Below are positions 45,179 through 52,700 of a stretch of 64,000 nucleotides of DNA, one piece after another. Below the pieces are notes generated by a model. The model saw only the letters and a program-made list of their open reading frames with translations. It made no database searches and was not told where the DNA came from. The stretch is from Blastocatellia bacterium AA13 (GTDB lineage: Bacteria; Acidobacteriota; Blastocatellia; UBA7656). The DNA lies in the NCBI GenBank assembly GCA_003222245.1, contig QHVH01000012.1:1-64000 (forward strand). Direction: 5' to 3'. The stretch's first letter is position 1. Every line of letters begins with the position of its first letter. Both the position numbers and the translations under genes were made by a program.

Positions 45179-46378
45179 TCATCGGTGGGATCCGGCGCGC
45201 CTCAATTGGCGTTCTATCTCGTCGTCGGTAAACCCGACGTATCTGCGCAATTCAATGTTGAACTCGGAGGCGCCCGTAACCTTCGAGCTTGCCTCCAGCC
45301 GGCTAAGAAGTGAATCGGCGTTTTGGCCGGCCAGCTCGCGAAACCATGTCAGGCCGCGGCGAACATGCTGAATCTCGTCGAGGTAAATAAATTCGAGGAG
45401 TTTCGCGAGAGTATCGCGTCCGTTTTGGAGGTGCCTTTCGATTGCCCGTTTTTCGGCGCCGAGATTGTAGCCCTCTCCGATCACCTGTTCGAGGCCCAGA
45501 ATTTCTTCAGGACTACCGGCCTTGACGGCTGAGTCCCACAGATCGAGGTGTATCGGATAATCGTAGAGCCGGCCCCCGTGCTCCGAAAAATATTGAAGCA
45601 TCGCCTCGGCGTGTCGCCCTTCATCCCAGCACTGTCGCGCCATATCCAGCTCGAGTCGATCCGGCAGCGGCTCGAAGCGTGCAATTATCATCGCGCATAT
45701 TTCGAAAGCGGGTATCTCGATCGTGAATACTGTTTCGTGCAGCGCCGCCAGATAGTCGCCTTTTCGGCCCGCGTACTGGTCAATCTCCAATACGGTAAGG
45801 GACTCGTCGCGCGCCGGCCGGTATGGCAACGCCGGCCACGTTATCTCCCGCTGCCACTCCCCTATGTGCCTGAGCTGGATACCGGCATCGTCGGTCTTTA
45901 AGAAATCCCTTTCGACGGGTCTTCGGCCGCCCATGTCCATTAGTTGAGACTCAACTTGTTCCAACATTAGTCGCGAAGGCTGATCGCAGATTGCGCTGCA
46001 TCGCGATTTGAGACTCGAGGCGTAGTCGAGAACATACTGCTCGAGCACATCGGTCGTAAGCTCCTCACTCAAGCGATCGACTGTCTCGGCGAGAATCGAC
46101 GGAAGCCGGGAGTCGCGAAATCCCAGCATCGCCTCCGGCATCAACAGGTCGTCTACTCGTTCCCTCGCGCTGCTGAGAGCTTTCTGAGCCAGAAACAATT
46201 TTTTGGTGACCGCGATCTTCGCGTCGATCCGCGGCGTCCGTATCACCAGTTGGGCGAGGCAGGTACGCAGCCCCTCGAGACCGAACAATAGCTCGGCTAA
46301 CCGTTGAAGATGTTCGGCGGGGGTATCGGGCCCAATCAGTAAATGCTTTTCCACCGATAGACCGGCAGACGTAGACAT
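45179..46378 (-). CDS. Ferritin-like DUF455-family protein, candidate diiron oxygenase
   Basis: The 399-residue protein is mostly helical. Its second half has ferritin-like metal-ligand patterns: ARQCWDEGRHAEAM near 245-258, VIGEGYNLGAEKR near 298, and FIYLDEIQHVRRGLTWF near 330-346. The spacing of Glu and ExxH groups fits a carboxylate-bridged diiron site as in the DUF455/MiaE-like group. The first ~190 residues are not recognised. A strong GGGAGGAG six to eight bases before the ATG fixes the start. A likely role is oxygenation (hydroxylation or N-oxygenation) of a cluster intermediate. It follows a probable terminator of the hybrid synthetase gene, so it may have its own promoter in the 350-base gap upstream. 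Confidence 0.75.
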   Translation of the reverse strand: MSTSAGLSVEKHLLIGPDTPAEHLQRLAELLFGLEGLRTCLAQLVIRTPRIDAKIAVTKKLFLAQKALSSARERVDDLLMPEAMLGFRDSRLPSILAETVDRLSEELTTDVLEQYVLDYASSLKSRCSAICDQPSRLMLEQVESQLMDMGGRRPVERDFLKTDDAGIQLRHIGEWQREITWPALPYRPARDESLTVLEIDQYAGRKGDYLAALHETVFTIEIPAFEICAMIIARFEPLPDRLELDMARQCWDEGRHAEAMLQYFSEHGGRLYDYPIHLDLWDSAVKAGSPEEILGLEQVIGEGYNLGAEKRAIERHLQNGRDTLAKLLEFIYLDEIQHVRRGLTWFRELAGQNADSLLSRLEASSKVTGASEFNIELRRYVGFTDDEIERQLRRAGSHR

Positions 46379-46728
46379 GAAAAGCTCCTCCCAAATTTGC
46401 CGGAGTCATTGCCTGAGCAATTAAATGCACAGCGCAGGATTGCCTCGATCTACAGCTCGCCGCGCCGCGACCCAGGCTCCGCGATTCAACAAAGGCGAAG
46501 GAGTCAAAAAATTGCCGGGGGCAAATGAAGCGGCGCCCCCGGCAAGAGCAATGACCAATCGCCATATTCGTTGTTGTGCTCCCGAATCCTCGAGCCCGGA
46601 TTTCTCACAAACGGCGTTTGTCGATTGAGAGAGCCCCGCGTTCGCGGACCGCCGACATGAATGCCCGGTTATGGTCGAAGCGCTCCGACAGGAGCGCGAT
46701 GTTGATCTGATGGATACAGACACATCGA
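46379..46728. other. Intergenic region between hybrid synthetase and DUF455 gene
   Basis: This 350-base gap includes the terminator at 46506-46545. Between that terminator and the DUF455 start (46379-46505) is room for a promoter reading leftward, but I see no clear -35/-10 pair. The part next to the synthetase stop contains CGCGTTCGCGG and other short inverted repeats. A plus-strand frame at 46425-46628 crosses the terminator and is not a credible gene. Confidence 0.45.
46506..46545 (-). terminator. Rho-independent terminator after the hybrid PKS/NRPS gene
   Basis: On the minus strand an 11-bp perfect stem, TTGCCGGGGGC paired with GCCCCCGGCAA (arms 46535-46545 and 46512-46522), is followed at once by six T residues (46511-46506). 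This is the classic intrinsic terminator form. It lies about 185 bases downstream of the hybrid gene stop. The stem resembles the CCGGGGGC palindromes in the dispersed repeats, so the terminator may have been recruited from that family. Confidence 0.8.
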
Positions 46729-49700
46729 CTAAGTCGGCAGCAGATGATCCGTTTCCCGCAATCCAGCTTCTCTTTCAATTGAGGTCGAGAGGCCCGCTAT
46801 CGTGGGCGTCTCGAAGAGCGCGGAGATCGAAATGTCGATGTCGAACGCTTCGCGAACTCGCATAATTACTTGAGTCGCCGATAGAGAATGTCCGCCGAGC
46901 TCGAAGAAGTTCCGATGAACACCGGCGCCGTCCAGGCCTAAAACCTCAGCCCAGATTCTGGCGACCGTTTCTTCAACCGGCGTCCGCGGCGGCTCATCCG
47001 CCTGCTCCGCCTGCGCGGACAGTACCGGCGCCGGCAGCGATTTTCGATCGAGCTTTCCATTCGGCGTCAGCGGCAATTCGGCCAGCTCCACGAACACCGA
47101 AGGCGTCATGTACGCGGGAAGCTTCGCCTGCAAGTAGGCTTGCAGATCCGATGCGGACACCGATCCAGGCGATTCCGGAACCCAGTAGGCCGCCAGTCTT
47201 TGATTGGTTCCACCTTGTTCGCCGAAGAGCACCACGGCGCACTGTTTCACTTCTTCGTGCTGCGCCAAGACCGCTTCGATCTCGCCCAGCTCAATGCGGT
47301 AGCCTCGGAGCTTGACCTGATCGTCCATTCGTCCGCGATATTCCAGGGAGCCGTCGGCGAGCCTCCGCACCAGGTCTCCCGTGCGATACAGCCGGGCGCC
47401 TTCGGCAAGGCCGAATTCATCGGGAGTAAATCGTTCAGCCGTGATCTCGGGCCGGTTCAGGTAACCCCTGCTCACTCCGGCTCCGCCGATGAACAACTCG
47501 CCCACCGCGCCCCTCGGCGTCAATTGACGCCAATTGTCCAGAACATACAGCGTCGTATTGGAGATCGGTCTTCCAATCGGAACCGCACCGCGGAACTCTC
47601 CTTTCATGGGCGCTTCGTACACGCAACAGCCGACGACGGTCTCGGTGGGTCCGTACTCGTTTATCAAGCGAATCGACTCAAAACGGCCGCGCCAGAATTC
47701 CAGGTCCTCCCATCGCAGCGCTTCTCCCCCGATCACAAGAGTCGAAGCGAACCCGAACGGCCGATCCTCCAAGAGAGCGCCGCGAGCCACGCTCAACTGG
47801 CCCGGTGTGAGCTTCACCAGGGTTCTCGAATCGCTGATCTCGGCCGCCTGTTCGAGCGCGCCGACCGGATCGCTTCCCGCTGCGAGCGTCACAACGCTTC
47901 CGGAGATCAACGGAACCAGGAGAGCGGTGATCGTCAGGTCAAAACTGATCGACGAGTGGACCACCGAAGCCGAGCATCCGGATCCGAAGTACGCCGCGCG
48001 GGCCCACATCAGGTAGTTCGCGAGGCCGCCGTGCGTCACCATCACACCCTTGGGACGGCCGGTCGAGCCCGAGGTATAGATAAGATAGGCCAGATTATCG
48101 CCGGGTATTTCGGGGCCCACGCTTGAGTCCGCGTACTGATCGATCATCCGCCAATCGCGATCGAGCTCGACCACCTGTATCCAGGAAGCAGGCAATGTTT
48201 GCGCGATGTCGCTACTGGTAAGCAGCACAACCGCTCGCGAATCTTCGAGTATGTACGCGAGCCTCTCACTCGGATAATCCGGATCCATCGGCACGTATGC
48301 GCCGCCGGATTTCAGCACGCCGAGGATGGATATAACCATTTCGGCCGAGCGATCCGTGCACACAGCCGTTGTTACCTCCGGCCCTACGCCGAGATCATTG
48401 AGATAACGGGCCATCTGGTTCGATCTTCGGTGCAGCTCTCGGTACGAAAGATGGCCCCGCGGATCGATAACGGCTGTCGAGTCGGCCGAAAGCTCCGCTT
48501 GTTCTTCAAAGAGTCGAACAATAGTCGCGCCGGCTGGATACTCGATTCGAGTGGCATTGAAACGGACCAGCGCATCCTGTTCGTCCGGGAACAGCCATGC
48601 GGAAGCGCAGTGGAGCGCTCCCGGATCAGCGCCGATTCGGCCAAACGCCTGAAGATAACATCGCCTTATCGTCTCGACTTCAACTTCGCTTATTCGATTT
48701 GCGTCATAGTGCAGAGCCAACGTCAGCGAGTTTCCGGATAGTCCCTCGTACTGATCGAGTATAAACATCGCCAGAAACGGAAAGTTTGTTTGATTGATGA
48801 AGTGAGTAGTCTCGACCTTTGAGACAAGCCCCGCGCGAGCCACCGGATAAAGCCCGTGGAAGCTCACGAAGTTGAACGCCGTTTCGTAAAGCGGCGCAAG
48901 GCCCCAGTTCTTTTGAATCGCGGCCATCGGATAACGGCGAAACGGAAGCATGCTCAGCACGGCGCCGAAGACGCCGCGCGCCATATCCCTCCAGCTCTCA
49001 TTCCCAAGCCGATAGCGGAAGGGAAGCGTGTTGAGAAACAATCCGGGCGTCCGCTCTCCTCCCTCTGCTTCCAACCGCCCGTCCAGGGTGACGCCCGTAA
49101 TCACATCGGAGCGGCCCGCGATCAAGCCCATCACCTTCAAGTGGGCGGCTAGGAGCACGTATTGCAGCGGGATTGCTTCGGATTTGGCTAGAGCCTGAAG
49201 ACGGCCCAAAACGTCCGCCGGAATAACAGAATCCAATTCGCGGACGTCCGGCAAGCGAGAGGCGCTCGGATCGTTGCTCACATGCGGAAGCGGCATAGGA
49301 ACCGCCCCGGCGAGAGTCTCTTCCCAGAAGCGTTGTGCAGCCTCATCCCGCAGCGCCTTCCGCTCCAGATCCACGTAATCGCGGAATGCAACCAAAGGCG
49401 GCCCATCTTCCGGCAGGGTTTCGCTGTTCAGGAGCGCGGCGTAGTTACGAAAGATCTCGTACAGCATCGCTCCCATTCCCCAGCCGTCGATTATCGGATG
49501 AAAATCGGTGAAGGTCCATTGATAGCAGTCATTCGACAGCCGGTGAATCTTCATGCGGATGAGCGGCGGCTTCGAGTAGTCGAACCGGTTCTGTTTTTCG
49601 TACTCGACGTCTTGCTCGATTATTCGCGCCTGCTCATCCTCGGGCAGACCTCGCAAATCCGCTACACCGATGTTGAAGTCGGCGGATTTGTGCACCAACT

Positions 49701-52700
49701 GCAGCGGTTCGCCGCGGCTGATGAAATCGAATGACGTGCGGAGTATCGGATAACGCGCCACGACACGCTCGGCGACGACCTGCAGGAGATCCGTGTCGCA
49801 CTCGCCCCAGATCCGTGCGCTGTTCACGTTGTGATAGACGGGAACCTCCGGCGTGAGCTGCATATGATAAAACATGCCGCTTTGCAGATGAGTCAGCGGA
49901 TACGCATCCTCAACGTCATCCGGCAGCAGGCTCCGGTCTTCTTCACTGATGAGACTAAAGGGTTCGGATTTCTCGACGGCGCTCGAACCGGCGCCGTTGT
50001 TGACCAGTCGATCGGAAAGCTCGCGAATCGTCGGATGCTTGAATACATCCATCAACGAGACCTGCAACCCTCGATCACGCGCCATGCCCAGCACTTGAAT
50101 GGCGCGGATCGAATCTCCTCCAAGCGCAAAGAAGTTGTCCCGCACGCCAATGGGGTGAACATCCAGGACGTGAGCCCAGATCGCCGCAAGCACTTCTTCA
50201 GTTGAAGTGGCCGGGGCCGCATAGGAGACTTGTAAGTCCGGTCGTTCAGAACCGGGAGCGGGAAGCGCGCGGCGATCGATCTTGCCGTTGGAAGTCAGCG
50301 GCAGTTTCTCCAGAGTCACGTACGCCGCGGGCAGCATGTAGTCCGGCAACATCTCCTTCAAGTAGCTTTGAATTCGATGAAGCGAAAAAGCCGGGGCCGC
50401 CGGGGCGTCGTCGAATCGCGCCGCGCCTCGATTAAAGGCGTTTGTTCCGCCGGGCAATACAGCCAACGCGTTTGTTCCCGAAGAGGCGGATAGAGCCGCC
50501 GCTTCGATAGATCGCGCCGCGGGAACGATATACGCGACAAGTCTCTTTTGACCGGGCGCTCCGTCGGCCGCGAGAACAACCGCTTCTGCGACGGCGGGGT
50601 TTTTCATCAGGGCTGCTTCGATCTCACCCAGTTCAATTCGGTAGCCGCGCACCTTGACCTGGCGATCCAACCTGCCCAGGTACTCGGTGTCGCCGTCGCG
50701 ATGACGGGCGAGATCGCCGCTCAGGTAGAGTCGTTCGCCCGGCCGACCCGAGAACGGTTCCGGTATGAACCTCTCCGCGGTGAGGCCGGGGCGTCCCACG
50801 TATCCACGGGCGAGTCCGGCTCCTCCCACGCACAGTTGACCGCTGAGCCCTCTCGGCATCAACTGCAGATATTCATCGAGAAGCCGCATTCGCAAATCGG
50901 GAATCGGTTCGCCGATGACGCTTCCTGAAGCGCTCTCAACGTCCTTCGCCGACATTCTTCTATACGTGACGTGAACGGTCGTCTCCGTGATGCCATACAT
51001 GTTGATCAGGGACGGCGTCTCGTCTCCGTGCTTGTCGAACCATGGCGCCAGGCTTGGAATGTCCAACGCTTCTCCGCCAAAGATCACATAGCGCAACGCC
51101 AGCGGCTTTGTGTCGCGCATTGATGCTTCAGCGTGAATCAACTGCCGGAACGCCGAGGGCGTCTGGTTGAGCACGGTCACGCCTTCGTCGCAAAGAAGGT
51201 CGTAAAAGGCTTCAGGAGACCGGCTCGTTGAGTAAGGGGTTATGACAAGCTTGCCGCCATACGACAGCGCTCCCCACATCTCCCAGACCGAGAAGTCGAA
51301 CGCATACGAGTGAAACAATGTCCACGCGTCGTGTTCGTCGAAATCGAACCCGTGGTCTGTTGCATCGAAGAGGCGCTGCACGTTTCCGTGAGTCACCGCG
51401 ACGCCCTTGGGCGAACCGGTTGAACCCGATGTGTAGATTACGTAAGCAGGATTGTCGGGCAGCGCGGTCAGACCGAGGTTATCGGCGCTCTTGTTCGCGA
51501 TCCGCGGCCAGTCTTCGTCCAGATAAATTGCTCGCCCCGCCGAAATCGATAGATCCTGAGGCGGCCGCGTGCAGGCCACGAGCAGCCTCGCTCCGGAATC
51601 TTCAAGCATGTAAGACAGGCGCTCTTGCGGAAGGCTCGGTTCCAATGGGAGGTACGCCGCGCCCGATTTTAGTATTCCCAGCAGACTGATGGTCATTTCA
51701 GGCGTGCGTTCCGTATACACCGCGACCAGGCTCTCGGCCCCCGCCCCCAACTCACGCAGATGATGGGCTAACTTGTTGGCTCTTCCATTGAGCTCTCGAT
51801 AGCTGAGGAGAGTTCCCTCGCAACTCAACGCAATCGCATCAGGCCGGAGCTTCACCTGTGTTTCAACGCGTTGGTGAACGCCCGCTTCAATTTCGGGCAG
51901 CATGCGCGCCTGCCGATGGTCGTGAGCCGTTATCAATTGCTTCTGTTCGTTCTCCGACAGCAGGGGCATCGTCCAGAACCGCTCGATCGGGTTCGCGAGA
52001 AAAGACTCCAACAGGGAGACAAGGTGAGAATGCCATCGTTCAATGGTTGGGGCGTCAAACAACTCGCTGTTGTATTCCCAGTCCAGCCGCAGGTGATCAG
52101 GAGCCTGGGTGACGTTCAGGTTGATGTCGTACTTGGCGGCGTCAGGCAGATTCGGGAACGCCTCCATCTTCAGACCGGCTATCTCGATCTCGCCGGCGAG
52201 GCGAGGATCCATGTTGAAGACGACCGAAACGAGAGGAAGCCGGCTCGGATCACGAGCAATGCTAATAGCGCGGATCATCTTCGCGAACGGATATTCCTGA
52301 TAATCGAACGCGTCAAGGAGCGTCTTCTTCACCGACGCGGCGTAATCCAGAAAAACCGGGTTGCCGTCCACCTTGCTACGAAGCGGAAGCAGGTTTGTGC
52401 AGTAGCCGACCAGGTTTTCATTCAAAAGGGCCTGCCCGGCGGCGGAGCTGCCGGCCACGACGTCTCTTTGGCGTGACAGTCGGTGCAGCAATGCTTGAAA
52501 GGCCGCCAACATTACTACAAAGAGAGTCAGCCGGTGTTGCGCGCTTCCGGTTCGAAGCCGTCCAAGAAGAATGGAGTCAATTACATTGCTGATCCGTCCT
52601 CCGGCGTAGCTCAGGAAGGGAGGACGCGGCCGGTCGCTCGGGAGATCCAGCACCGGAACACCGTCGGCGAATTGAGACAGCCAGTAGCTCTCCGCTTTTG

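Noticed and set aside
44702-45182. Overlapping minus-strand ORFs upstream of gmhA
   Set aside because: They are composed of intergenic palindromic repeats and have low-complexity Arg/Gly/Pro products.
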